64,000 nt of DNA from Aquirickettsiella gammari (GCA_963701065.1 OY969558.1:744001-808000), one strand, 5' to 3'; shown: positions 45,207 through 54,744, counted from the first letter of the stretch. Numbers and translations: made by a program. The notes: generated by a model not told the origin, from the sequence alone.

Positions 45207-48200
45207 TTACTTACGTAATTCATTTTTAGTGAGTGGATAATGTTGACTAAGTAAATCTTGCCCGTCAAGCATTTTAGGATGCACTCTATTCACATTTCCT
45301 TTTTGATCGTAGCATTCGTACCAAGTACGAACTTGTCCTGTTTTAGAATTATACTCTGTAACAAATGCGGCGCCTCTAGTAGCTCCTTGCTGTTTAGCCA
45401 GCTTTTCATCCCCGTAATAGCGTATTCGGCTATCAGGAAACTGTTCAGTCCGTACAGCTTTTTGTTGTGCTTTTTGTAAAGCCTGCATTTTCCTATTCAA
45501 GGCATCCTGGGCATTCACATTTTGTGCTTGGTAATTTATCCTATTTTGCTCTGATCTCTGACCGATTTGAGCCGTTTGACGCGCTAAAATCTGTGTCTGC
45601 GCCGGACCAATCTGCCTGGCAGCCCCTAAAATATGTACACCGCCATAGACTGTACGTGTATGACCTTTATCAACATCATGTCGAAAACTGGCCGGAACCC
45701 ATAAACAGGTCCCTTTTATATCGATTTCTTCGGCATTGGCGGCAAAACCCAAATCAACAAACGATGCTTCAAGCTTTTCTCGCCCACCTAATCGAATTTT
45801 TAATTGTTGCTTATGTTGCTCTAGTGCCTTTTCAGTTTCACGATCAACGATTTCATCGATCATCGACAAGGAATTATTCAGCGCATTGTCTAAGCTTTCT
45901 TCAGTATGCTCAGGATAGATTTCTTTGATTTTTTTAGCGACTTGTTTTTGATCATATTTCACTAACTGATTGAGCAAGGGCGTCTCATTCCAATCTAAAA
46001 ATTTATCGATTAATTGACTCGATTCCCAGCTGGATAAGCCCGATAATTCATTTTTAAGCAGCGCTAATAACTGTTTACGATACGCACTCCTTTTCTCAAC
46101 CTCTAACTCTGAAATAATAGTCGGTATTTTGGGCTTTATCGCTTCTTCTCGAACCGTATCCGATACACTATCCCAACCTGAATCGCCATATTCAGCGATG
46201 AATTTACGTTTTATTTCCTCATAATATTGGTCACAAACAGTTTTAACTTCTGGTGAATAGGGGTTAAAGCTTAAGCAACCTATTTGCTGTCTTAAAGCAT
46301 GAAGTGATTTTTGTCGTGTTTCCTTAAGTTTTTCTTTGCAGAGCTGACGACGCCATTCATCAAATTGTTTAGTAATACTCTCTCTGACCAGTTTTTTTAG
46401 CTCTTCTTCGGTTGTTTGCCAATAATAACGTTCTTCAGCTTGCCAATAGCGCTTATCTTGTAAGCGCCTTTGACCGAGTTGGATTTCTTCTTGGTTGCTA
46501 GCCCGTTGCGCCGCCATGACATTGACTAAGGTCGCGGCTTTACTTAATTCTCTTAAACGTCCAAATTCAGGAAAGTAAATCGCAAATTCATTATAGTATT
46601 TGGTAAATTCTTGCGCGAAAATAAATTCCGGTGAATAACGATGCGGCATGTCCGTTTTTTTACTCGCCTTTAGCACAACGCGATAGATTTGACGTAAGGA
46701 CTCCGAATCATCTATTTTGATTTTTTCATCCGCATCACGGCCTCGCTTGCTCAAACGAATTAAATGATGTTTATCATTTTCTAAATGACAGCGTTGTGTT
46801 GCCTGGCCGTTTTCCCAAAAAATAAGTTCCCAACGGTCTTTTATAATGATCAAGGCGGGCTCGGAAATAATTCGCTTTCCGCGTTCTAATTCTCTTTGCT
46901 GTGCGGGGGTTAATACGTAGCAATCCCAGCCCTCATCTTCACCCTCTTTATCAACCAGATTTCCCTCGGCATCACGTTTCAGCGTATGCTGCTTAACCAC
47001 CATTTTCATATCGCCTAAGGCAAATAAAACATGACCCTCCTTATTAAGCGCTTCGTCATCAATGGCGAGATCTACTTCCTCCGATTCAATCCAAAAACGA
47101 TGCAGTGATTCTTCGTGCTGACTGGCCTGAAAATCATCAATCACTTTCTTGAGATAATCGGGTAGTTGCTGAATCATGTTATCGAGTGATCTTAATTCAT
47201 AGGGATCACGTCGCTGTACTTCTTGCCCGACGGTGAGAAACTTTAATAAGTAATCCGTCAGAAGCATGGTATGTAGGAGCGGTGAGTGATGCAGCGTCGA
47301 TGGCGCGAATCGCATTTGGTTAAAGGGGTAATACGGCATGTCAGGATCGGCCGCATCTAAGCTGAACACAGCGGATCCCAAGCGACGCTGAAACATCTCG
47401 TTGAGATCAAACCAGGTTAGTAAACGATTGTAATCTTTTTCACTGTCTTCACAATAATCCAGAATGAATGCCATTCTTCCAGTTTTATAATTGATTTCTA
47501 CACCGTGTATTGTTTTATAGGTAGGGATATTCTCTTTTTTAACTAAGGGTAGTACCAGTTCAGGTTGGGTCCAGCCTTCTTCACTTAAATCATCTAATGG
47601 CCACGGTGCGTTGAGGTTGTAATCCAAATCATCTGTTGTCCATTGTTTACTGACTAATAATTCTTGCATTAAACGCTGACGAAATTTTTTCTCTAATTTA
47701 GGATCATGATTCTTTTGATACCAGTTTTTTAAACAGGCTTCGTACGCTTGATAGAAAACACGTACGTAACTATGATCAATCGCTGCTTTTTCGGTTTTAT
47801 TTTTTTGCTTGTCGATGGTATCAATGAGTGCGTGTAACAATTGACGCATTAAGACCAAATTTTGATCTTCTTGCGCAAGCAAATCGTTATTCGATTGCGA
47901 TGCTTGAAAAAAGGGGAATAAATCGGCTAACCAGAGTGCACGGTGTTGTAAGGCTTCCAGTGTTTGTTTAAAATCTTCATCGGTATAGCGACACGCTAAT
48001 AGACACTTTATACTGTGTAAGCAGGCATATAACTCCACATCGGGTGTTATGCGATGGGCAATGCTGACTGCAGTCAGGTAAATTTTAGTGGCGAGCTTTT
48101 CATCTGCCATGCGTAATGGCAGTTCACTTTCTTGCGCGGCCGCTTTTTGGAAGTGAATGCCAATTTGCAATAAGGTATTCACTATCACAAAATGACCGGC

Positions 48201-49301
48201 GGTGCTCATTAAAGCCGGTAACCAATCGAGCAAATGAAAGGCTTTTTCTCGATAAAATACCGCACGATCTTCCGTAGTGAAATTTGCACGTTTGTTGAGA
48301 TCTTTTTCTAACTTAAATAATAGGCGCGCATATCGAAGCAGTCTAGTCGGTTGATCGTTGGACTTGCTTGCGCTTCGATTTTCAGATAACTGTGATTTCA
48401 AGCGCTCGATTAAACGTTCAGCAGCAACTCGTCCATCAAAGGCCTTTAAAAACGATTCCTCTAATACTTTTTCTTCGGATAACCAATACAAATGCAGTGC
48501 TTGTGAAAACAAGTTGCGAAAATATTTACTTTGTAATAAAGGGGCCATAAAGCCCATCGACTGATCCGCGGTTAACTTAGCGTAATCGCTTATTTTCTGT
48601 AATGAAAATAAGAGTTTTTCCGTCGGTTTAGTTTCTTTAACCGACATCAATAAAACTTCATAAATACCTTGATATAACTGAAATTCATAACCGGCTTGTT
48701 GACCCAGCTGGTTTAATTGTTGAATTTTTTCAGAAAATTTTTCGTTTAAATGTTGAATGTCCTTTATAGCGTAGTTACCGATTAAAAATTCAAGGAAACA
48801 CGCGATGGCTTTTTCAGGTGTTAGAAGCTTTATATTCAGTTTTGTTTCTACGCTCTCCTTTGCGCTGACAAAAGAAAAAATATCCTTATAAATAGCTTCC
48901 TTACCATCAATTGAATGTCGGTATAGCTCAGAATGAAACGCTTTTAAATAGTGCGAAGGCGTATTTTTATCCAGTGGTTCCTTTTGATACTGATGGATAA
49001 ATTGCGCATGCTCCTTTCTGAAACTCATTGAAAAAGGAAGTCCTGCTGTGGGCAAATGACCTGAAGATGTTAATGCCAATTCAGTATCATTAGACGCATT
49101 ATAAATTTCCCATTCTTGATCAAATTGTCGTCTTTTACACGGATCACTCAAGGTTTGATACGCGGTTGTCAGCAATGCCATTCTTTGTGCATCACCCCCC
49201 TTATCCGGGTGTTCGAACAAGGCCTTATAGCGGTAAGCCTTTTTGATGACATGGATAGGTGCATCTTCGTTCACTTCTAAGATCCGATACAGATTATTCA
49301 T
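45207..49301 (-). CDS. Large J-domain protein with a polymorphic-toxin-like C-terminal tip
   Basis: 1364 aa. Residues 1-65 are a DnaJ J domain (LYRILEVNEDAPI, HPD at 31-33), which stimulates Hsp70. About 100-1250 is a long helical, charged region without a family I know; it is coiled-coil-rich near 985-1210. The C-terminus (about 1285-1364) reads RIRYYGDEK, TRGAAFVTEYNSKTGQVRTW, CYDQKGNVNRVHPK, SQHYP. This closely resembles C-terminal tips of polymorphic toxins (I recall type 24, Ntox24); the activity is not established. No signal peptide. Strong ribosome site AAGGGAG. It follows the Sel1 gene by 79 bp and is followed by the small-gene array. Confidence 0.75.
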   Translation of the reverse strand: MNNLYRILEVNEDAPIHVIKKAYRYKALFEHPDKGGDAQRMALLTTAYQTLSDPCKRRQFDQEWEIYNASNDTELALTSSGHLPTAGLPFSMSFRKEHAQFIHQYQKEPLDKNTPSHYLKAFHSELYRHSIDGKEAIYKDIFSFVSAKESVETKLNIKLLTPEKAIACFLEFLIGNYAIKDIQHLNEKFSEKIQQLNQLGQQAGYEFQLYQGIYEVLLMSVKETKPTEKLLFSLQKISDYAKLTADQSMGFMAPLLQSKYFRNLFSQALHLYWLSEEKVLEESFLKAFDGRVAAERLIERLKSQLSENRSASKSNDQPTRLLRYARLLFKLEKDLNKRANFTTEDRAVFYREKAFHLLDWLPALMSTAGHFVIVNTLLQIGIHFQKAAAQESELPLRMADEKLATKIYLTAVSIAHRITPDVELYACLHSIKCLLACRYTDEDFKQTLEALQHRALWLADLFPFFQASQSNNDLLAQEDQNLVLMRQLLHALIDTIDKQKNKTEKAAIDHSYVRVFYQAYEACLKNWYQKNHDPKLEKKFRQRLMQELLVSKQWTTDDLDYNLNAPWPLDDLSEEGWTQPELVLPLVKKENIPTYKTIHGVEINYKTGRMAFILDYCEDSEKDYNRLLTWFDLNEMFQRRLGSAVFSLDAADPDMPYYPFNQMRFAPSTLHHSPLLHTMLLTDYLLKFLTVGQEVQRRDPYELRSLDNMIQQLPDYLKKVIDDFQASQHEESLHRFWIESEEVDLAIDDEALNKEGHVLFALGDMKMVVKQHTLKRDAEGNLVDKEGEDEGWDCYVLTPAQQRELERGKRIISEPALIIIKDRWELIFWENGQATQRCHLENDKHHLIRLSKRGRDADEKIKIDDSESLRQIYRVVLKASKKTDMPHRYSPEFIFAQEFTKYYNEFAIYFPEFGRLRELSKAATLVNVMAAQRASNQEEIQLGQRRLQDKRYWQAEERYYWQTTEEELKKLVRESITKQFDEWRRQLCKEKLKETRQKSLHALRQQIGCLSFNPYSPEVKTVCDQYYEEIKRKFIAEYGDSGWDSVSDTVREEAIKPKIPTIISELEVEKRSAYRKQLLALLKNELSGLSSWESSQLIDKFLDWNETPLLNQLVKYDQKQVAKKIKEIYPEHTEESLDNALNNSLSMIDEIVDRETEKALEQHKQQLKIRLGGREKLEASFVDLGFAANAEEIDIKGTCLWVPASFRHDVDKGHTRTVYGGVHILGAARQIGPAQTQILARQTAQIGQRSEQNRINYQAQNVNAQDALNRKMQALQKAQQKAVRTEQFPDSRIRYYGDEKLAKQQGATRGAAFVTEYNSKTGQVRTWYECYDQKGNVNRVHPKMLDGQDLLSQHYPLTKNELRK

Positions 49302-49380
49302 TTATGCTCCCTTACTCGTGAAGTTATTTTTTATTTGCGTAATTTATTTTTTATTCTCATGACACGGAATACTAAATTTT

Positions 49381-51585
49381 CTATTTTAAAAAATTAAATA
49401 AAGAACTCGCTGTTAATACCGACTCGCGGGCAATTTTCTGAGAAAATACCTTTAAATTTTCAAATGAAATATTTTTTTCCGTATCCTCTATCAGTTTTAT
49501 TAAGGCCTTATCAGACAATGATGATGAATTGGCACTGGCGATTATCGCCTGTCGGCCCCAATAAAGTGCTTTATTTTCGTTCTTAAACGGTGGATCGCGG
49601 TACAAATTAGCCAATTGTAATTGTTTATTGGGATTCAACTCTGCCGCTAATCTCTCTAAAAGCAAAAGTGCTTCTGAGTGTCCCCATTGTGCTGCTTTTA
49701 CAAAATAATCAAATGCTTTTTCTTCATTGTCAGCTTGATACAACTGACCTAAATGAAACGCAGCCTCTTGATCTTTTTCTACAATCGCTTTCTCATAAAA
49801 ATACCAGGCTAAGTCGTTATTTTTAGCGATGCCTTCTTTCCCTTGTTCATAGACTTTCGCAATGAATAGATAATACGCTTTAGCAAGAGGAGCATTTTTT
49901 AAAAAATAGAGTGCCGGTTCATAGTGCTGTTCAGCGGCCCGCAGACCCAAATCAATGGCTTTATCAAAACATTGTTGCTGATAATAGCTATCCGCTAAGG
50001 TATATTGTGCCGCTGCATCGCCTGAGTCGGCTAAAGACGCTAAGTATTCTCGGGACATATCGTGATGATTGAGCATCGCTTTAGCAAAATATCTATAAGC
50101 TATTTCTAGATGGTTTTTGATGTGCGTATTTTTTTCATATAACTTTGCCAGTTCGTAAGCACAATCGGCTTCTGCGTAGCCCCATTGAGCTGCTTTAATA
50201 AAATAATCACAGGCTTTTTTAAAAGCAAAGGGATTGGAATTTCCAGACTCATCAAAGCATTGGCAGCGTTGTCCCAAATAAAAAGCGGCTTCTTTACTAC
50301 CCGCTGCATAGGATTTTTCATAAAAATATAAGGCTAAGTCGTTATTTTTAGCGATACCTTCTTGACCCTGTTCATAGGTTTTCGCAATGAATAGATAACA
50401 CCCTTTAGTAAAAGGCGCATTTTTTAAAAAATCGACGGCGGGTTGATAGTGCTGTTCAGCAGCCTGTAGACACCAAGCAATGGCTTTATCAAAACATTGT
50501 TGATAATAATAGCTATCCGCTAAGGTATATTGTGCCGCTGCATCACCTGATTCGGCTAAAGACTCCAAATGATCCTGTGCGGCCCTATGACGGCCACGCA
50601 TCGCCCTAGCGAAATAATGATAGGCTATTTGTAGATGGTTTTCAGATTGATTATTTTCTTCATATATTTTGGCTAATTCATAAGCGCAATCTGTATTTTT
50701 ATCGGCAAGCTTTTGCATCTGCACCAAAGCAATCTCATCACCTTTATTAGCCAGTAATTGATAACATTTAAATGCGGATACACTCTGGTCAAAATCATCT
50801 CGATATATCACAGCCAGCTGGAAGCTGAATGAATTATTATCTAAAATCTTTACAATTCTTTCCAATGCGGCTAACGCGTCTAGTGCTAATTTATTTTTCT
50901 CTTTTGTAGCTAGCACATAATAATCAAAGGATTTTTGAAGATTTTGGCTAACTGGCGCTTCACCCAATTCATAAAAACGCCCCAATCGACAAGTCGCTGC
51001 TTGCTCCTGCATCTCGTGAGCTTTTTCATAATAATTAAAGGCGGTTGACATTACTTTTTTGTTGCCGATTTCACCTTGTTCATACATTTGCGCTAAGTGC
51101 AGTGAGGCTTTAGGCTCCTTAGCACTTAATTCGAGTAGCGCATCTAAAGCATGTGCCGAATAATTAGCCGCTGCTTTTCTATACCAAAGCAGTTCCTCTA
51201 TAATATCTTTCTTAATGATAACTTGATGCTGTTTTGACAGGCGATCTACTGCAAAAAGTTTACCGGCTCGATACATCGCAAACACATGGTTTTCATTGGC
51301 CGCCTTTTCATAAGCAGCTAAGGCTTGCTCCCAATCCTTAGCCTGTTCATAGTACAGACCCAAATAATAAAAGGACTCTCCTATACGCCCTTCATCACGT
51401 GATAAAAGACTGAGCTGATGAAATGCAAGGTATTTTTTAGCTTTTAAAGCTTGAAGATAATACGTCCGCGCAACTTTTAGATCTTTTTGAGTATGTATTC
51501 CGTAATGGAAACATTTACCTAGGCTGATATCATCACGATAACCTAATAAATAGAGACAAGTCTGTATGGAAAAAAATTTTGGCAT
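49381..51585 (-). CDS. Sel1/TPR-like repeat protein, candidate effector
   Basis: 734 aa of Sel1-like helical repeats (AxxxLGxxY and YYEKA patterns throughout, e.g. YLGLYYEQAKDWEQALAAYEKAA near residue 74), a scaffold fold for protein binding. Two large blocks, about residues 301-440 and 476-613, are near-copies offset by 175 residues, showing an internal duplication. No signal peptide. Sel1 proteins are common among secreted effectors of intracellular bacteria, but housekeeping roles also exist. First gene of the island's minus-strand cluster. The ribosome site is weak. Confidence 0.82.
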   Translation of the reverse strand: MPKFFSIQTCLYLLGYRDDISLGKCFHYGIHTQKDLKVARTYYLQALKAKKYLAFHQLSLLSRDEGRIGESFYYLGLYYEQAKDWEQALAAYEKAANENHVFAMYRAGKLFAVDRLSKQHQVIIKKDIIEELLWYRKAAANYSAHALDALLELSAKEPKASLHLAQMYEQGEIGNKKVMSTAFNYYEKAHEMQEQAATCRLGRFYELGEAPVSQNLQKSFDYYVLATKEKNKLALDALAALERIVKILDNNSFSFQLAVIYRDDFDQSVSAFKCYQLLANKGDEIALVQMQKLADKNTDCAYELAKIYEENNQSENHLQIAYHYFARAMRGRHRAAQDHLESLAESGDAAAQYTLADSYYYQQCFDKAIAWCLQAAEQHYQPAVDFLKNAPFTKGCYLFIAKTYEQGQEGIAKNNDLALYFYEKSYAAGSKEAAFYLGQRCQCFDESGNSNPFAFKKACDYFIKAAQWGYAEADCAYELAKLYEKNTHIKNHLEIAYRYFAKAMLNHHDMSREYLASLADSGDAAAQYTLADSYYQQQCFDKAIDLGLRAAEQHYEPALYFLKNAPLAKAYYLFIAKVYEQGKEGIAKNNDLAWYFYEKAIVEKDQEAAFHLGQLYQADNEEKAFDYFVKAAQWGHSEALLLLERLAAELNPNKQLQLANLYRDPPFKNENKALYWGRQAIIASANSSSLSDKALIKLIEDTEKNISFENLKVFSQKIARESVLTASSLFNFLK

Positions 51586-51997
51586 CCTAATCCGATTCTT
51601 TATTATTATTTAATCTATATTTTGACTAAACTTTTTATGTACTCTAGCTCAGTTTATTGGCACAAATAAAATTTATCAATAAATTTATCGTTGATGAGAA
51701 ATATTTTTTCATTTTAACTTTTAATTGATCCGCTAAGTTTAGTGCAATCACGAGCTCTAATAATAACTCCCAGCTGATATTGCCGCGCAATATTAATCTT
51801 TTAAAGATTAATATCTTTTCTTTTATTAAGGAGAATAAGGGATGAATTGATGTTCTCTACCCTGAAATTCACAGCCACTTTCTCTGTTAAGTTATGAGAA
51901 AAATATTTTACATAAAGTAAGAAAAAGCTAAATTTTTACCTATTTAAATACCTCTCCAAATATTTTATCCGGCGGCACTCGTGGAACAGTAAAAAAT

Positions 51998-52047
51998 AAA
52001 AAACTATCCTAAATAGCGATACAAAAAACTATCCTAAATAGCGATAC
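51998..52047. repeat. 25-bp tandem repeat, two perfect copies
   Basis: AAAAAACTATCCTAAATAGC plus GATAC, twice in a row (51998-52022 and 52023-52047), 80 bp inside the right island border. Each unit contains the imperfect palindrome CTATCCTAAATAG. It could be a binding site for an excision or integration factor, or just slippage. Confidence 0.75.
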
Positions 52048-52128
52048 ATAGAAATAATAAACACAGCATAAATTATTGATTTAATTATAATTAATAGTTA
52101 TTTTCTATCGCCATTTATTGAGTGGACT

Positions 52129-52186
52129 TGATTTGTAATCAGTAGGTCCCGGGTTCGAATCCTGGTTCCAGCACCAGAAAAATCAA
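52129..52186 (+). repeat. Right island attachment site (attR), tRNA-Thr 3' fragment
   Basis: 58 bp identical to 43614-43671. It begins in the anticodon stem and contains no D-arm or 5' acceptor strand, so no functional tRNA can be made from it. Together with attL it frames an 8.5-kb element. Confidence 0.88.
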
Positions 52187-52465
52187 TAGCTTAGCGCCAC
52201 CTCGACTCAAATCAACTTTCTATGTGTCGAAATTTGGAAGAAAAGATCTATCTGAACTCAAGTGGCTTGGATTCGGATAAATGTTATAAAGAGTATTTAC
52301 TAAGGTATAAATTTGTGTGGCGATAAAGATACTTTATAGCTTTTAGTGTCTTCTTTTTCCTTCGGTAGTCGCGCATTGGATATTTTTATCACTTAACTTT
52401 TTTAAGAAAGATCGTGTAAAATCGCGCTAATTACTTAATCTCATTAATTTATCGAAAAAGACATT

Positions 52466-53200
52466 ATGTTATCTATTATAAATATCTCTGCTTATCGCTT
52501 TGTTCATTTAGTGGCCGATGTTTTACCTATATTACAAGTAAAATTAAAATCAAAAACTAAACAACTGGGGCTAAAAGGCACTATTTTATTGAGTTCTGAA
52601 GGGATTAATCTCTTTTTATCGGGACAACGAGAAGCTATTAGCTCCTTCCACTGTTTTTTAAATGCCCTCCCTTATTTTCAAGATATTAAGTTTAAAGAAA
52701 GCCTTTCTAATTTTCACCCCTTTAAGAAAATGCTGGTCAAACTTAAAAAGGAAATTATCCCTTTCGGCATTGATAGCATTAATCCTGAAGAATATACCGC
52801 GCCTTACGTTTCTCCTGAACAGTTAACGATTTGGCTTAAGGAGCGTCCTGATTTAGTATTACTCGATACAAGAAATACTTTTGAAGTTGAACTAGGTAGC
52901 TTCGAGAATGCTTTAGACCTAGGGATTAAAAAATTTAGAGATTTTCCTGATGCAGTAAAAAAACTGCCTGAAAAGCTGAAAAAATTACCCATTGTGACCT
53001 TTTGTACCGGTGGAATTCGCTGCGAAAAAGCGGCGGCCTACCTTTTAAAAGTGGGTTTTGAGGAAATTTATCAATTAGAGGGTGGGATATTAAATTATTT
53101 TGAAAAATGTGGCGAAAATCACTTTAAAGGACCGTGTTTCGTTTTTGATGAGCGAGAAAAAGTGAACTCTAGTCTAGAAAATTTCTGCCAAAATCAGTAA
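52466..53200 (+). CDS. trhO: tRNA uridine-34 hydroxylase, rhodanese family (TrhO-like)
   Basis: Oxygen-dependent formation of 5-hydroxyuridine at the tRNA wobble position. 244 aa. The N-terminal domain has LGLKGTILLSSEGINLFLSG and KESLSNFHPFKKMLVKLKKE. The rhodanese domain (about 115-215) has active-site cysteine in FCTGGIRCEKAA. It is shorter than E. coli TrhO because the C-terminal cysteine-rich extension is missing, as in the short family form. First chromosomal gene right of the island. Confidence 0.9.
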   Translation: MLSIINISAYRFVHLVADVLPILQVKLKSKTKQLGLKGTILLSSEGINLFLSGQREAISSFHCFLNALPYFQDIKFKESLSNFHPFKKMLVKLKKEIIPFGIDSINPEEYTAPYVSPEQLTIWLKERPDLVLLDTRNTFEVELGSFENALDLGIKKFRDFPDAVKKLPEKLKKLPIVTFCTGGIRCEKAAAYLLKVGFEEIYQLEGGILNYFEKCGENHFKGPCFVFDEREKVNSSLENFCQNQ

Positions 53201-53277
53201 AAAATTAACTGTTTTTTGCCTTTATTTCTCTATACAGCTAAATTTTGTATAAAAATCAAGCTATTCTAAAGTTATTA

Positions 53278-53293
53278 TGTTTCACGTGAAACC
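53278..53293. promoter_or_regulatory. parS site 1 (ParB centromere site)
   Basis: TGTTTCACGTGAAACC: 15 of 16 positions match the bacterial parS consensus, with only the last base different. It lies in the gap between trhO and the SMR gene, 4 kb from dnaA. ParB loaded here would guide origin segregation. Confidence 0.88.
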
Positions 53294-53296
53294 TAG

Positions 53297-53620
53297 CTAC
53301 TCATTGGATACAAATTTCAACCCTAGAATAGATCCTATTAATAGGCTTAAAAAAATCGCTCTAGGCAAAGTTATAGGATCTTTAAAAAAAAGTATACCTA
53401 TCAAAGCGGTTCCAAAAGCCCCTATACCTGTCCATACCGCATAAGCTGTTCCTAGTGGTATTTGCGCAATGGCTTTATTCAAAAAAAACAAGCTCAAGAT
53501 AGTAAAAAATAAAAAGCAAATCGTGTATTTTATCTGTGTAAACCCTGCTGATAATTTCATACAGGTAGTAAATCCCACCTCAAATAAACCAGCCAAGATT
53601 AAAATTAACCAAGAATTCAC
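53297..53620 (-). CDS. SMR family transporter, SugE/Gdx-like
   Basis: 107-aa four-helix small multidrug-resistance protein. The essential membrane glutamate is in ILAGLFEVGFTTCMKLS, and AIAQIPLGTAYAVWTGIGAFGTALIG is the signature of the Gdx (guanidinium exporter, formerly SugE) branch. In place of gyrB it follows recF on the same strand, 44 bp downstream. Exact substrate not proven. Confidence 0.9.
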   Translation of the reverse strand: MNSWLILILAGLFEVGFTTCMKLSAGFTQIKYTICFLFFTILSLFFLNKAIAQIPLGTAYAVWTGIGAFGTALIGILFFKDPITLPRAIFLSLLIGSILGLKFVSNE

Positions 53621-53664
53621 GGCATCTCCCCCATCCTATTGATGATAATTGGATATTAAATTAG

Positions 53665-54738
53665 CTATTTTTCTGTAACCCTGCCTTGTTCTATTTGAAA
53701 GGTTTTCCCAGGTAAGCTGTTGTCGAATCCTTTTATCAAGGTTTCTTCTATTGCGGTAATAAACACTTGTGCATCTAGATTATGCAGTAACTGCATCAGG
53801 CAGCTTTGCCTAACGGGATCAAGTTCTGCAAATAAATCATCAAATAAATAGATACATGATTTATTTATCAATTTTTTTAATAATAATCCCTGCGCTAACT
53901 GTAGAGCACAGGCTAATAATTTTTGTTCGCCTCGCGACAATACCTCGTGGACTGGGTTTCCATTTAACCTTATGAGTAAATCGGCTCTTTGTGGACCATA
54001 CTGTGTATAAGCTAACTTGCTATCTCTAGCGAAAGAATGGCTTAAAATTAAATCTAAATTTAAGCTATGATCCCAACCTTGGTAAAAATCTATACTTAAG
54101 CCCTCTAAGTGCAGCAATTTTTCCATTAACTCTATAATTAAAGGGGTTAATTTTTGTAGATATCTTTCTCTTAATCCAGTTATTTGATGGGATACGTCTA
54201 TTAGCTCTAAGTTCCATACTTTCATTTGATTCATGGGCACTTGTTGCTGTAAAGCGGCATTACGTTGTTTTAATACCTGCTGAAATCGTTGCCATATCGG
54301 AAAAAACGTTGGTTCCACGTGAAACACACCCCAGTCAATAAACTGTCGGCGCGCTCTAGGGCCTCCATTTAGTAATTGATAGCTATTTGGATTTATAAGC
54401 TGTAAAGGTAATATTTTGGCCAATTCGCTAATAGCGTCGCTATTATTACCTATTTTTATCTTAGTCTTTCCTTGTCGTGTTTTTTCCAAACCCACACTAG
54501 TCGAAAATTGTCCTGAAATAACCGAAAATAGATTGAACCCCATTGCCTCATATTGAATAGCGCGACTTGCTAAGCTACTTCGAAAAGAACGACCTAAACT
54601 TAAAAAATAAACGGCTTCTAGTAAACTAGATTTACCACTACCGTTGGGTCCAAAAATAAAATTAAAACAAGGTGAAAATTCGAGATCAAGTTCAGCAAGA
54701 TTACGAAAACAACTTGCCTTAAGACGAACTAGTTGCAT
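53665..54738 (-). CDS. recF: DNA replication/repair protein RecF
   Basis: SMC-like ATPase that helps load RecA at gaps. 357 aa. Walker A is FGPNGSGKSSLLEA at about 30-43, the signature VHEVLSRGEQKLLACALQLAQ lies near 273, and Walker B is IYLFDDLFAELD. It follows dnaN by 6 bp. A second parS-like sequence lies inside the gene at 54311-54326. Confidence 0.96.
   Translation of the reverse strand: MQLVRLKASCFRNLAELDLEFSPCFNFIFGPNGSGKSSLLEAVYFLSLGRSFRSSLASRAIQYEAMGFNLFSVISGQFSTSVGLEKTRQGKTKIKIGNNSDAISELAKILPLQLINPNSYQLLNGGPRARRQFIDWGVFHVEPTFFPIWQRFQQVLKQRNAALQQQVPMNQMKVWNLELIDVSHQITGLRERYLQKLTPLIIELMEKLLHLEGLSIDFYQGWDHSLNLDLILSHSFARDSKLAYTQYGPQRADLLIRLNGNPVHEVLSRGEQKLLACALQLAQGLLLKKLINKSCIYLFDDLFAELDPVRQSCLMQLLHNLDAQVFITAIEETLIKGFDNSLPGKTFQIEQGRVTEK
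54311..54326. promoter_or_regulatory. parS-like site 2 inside recF
   Basis: GGTTCCACGTGAAACA matches 14 of 16 parS positions. On the recF coding strand it encodes Phe-His-Val-Glu-Pro. About 1 kb from parS site 1; paired origin-proximal sites of this kind are normal for ParB systems. Confidence 0.7.
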
Positions 54739-54744
54739 AAAACA

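Larger units (their letters stand above)
51586..52465. other. Gene-poor right border of the island
   Basis: 880 bp between the Sel1 gene and trhO. It holds upstream signals for the Sel1 gene, a 25-bp tandem repeat (51998-52047), the right attachment site (52129-52186), and beyond it a 34-codon ORF at 52222-52326 with codon-like composition but no ribosome site or recognisable family. No integrase or transposase gene is visible. The rest is AT-rich without clear structure. Confidence 0.6.

Noticed and set aside
45467..45928. 153-aa plus-strand open frame opposite the J-domain gene
   Set aside because: Antisense shadow of a strongly coding gene, with no ribosome site and no family resemblance.
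52129..52204. Second tRNA-Thr gene
   Set aside because: Only the 3' half is present; the D-arm and 5' acceptor strand are missing, so it is an attachment-site fragment.
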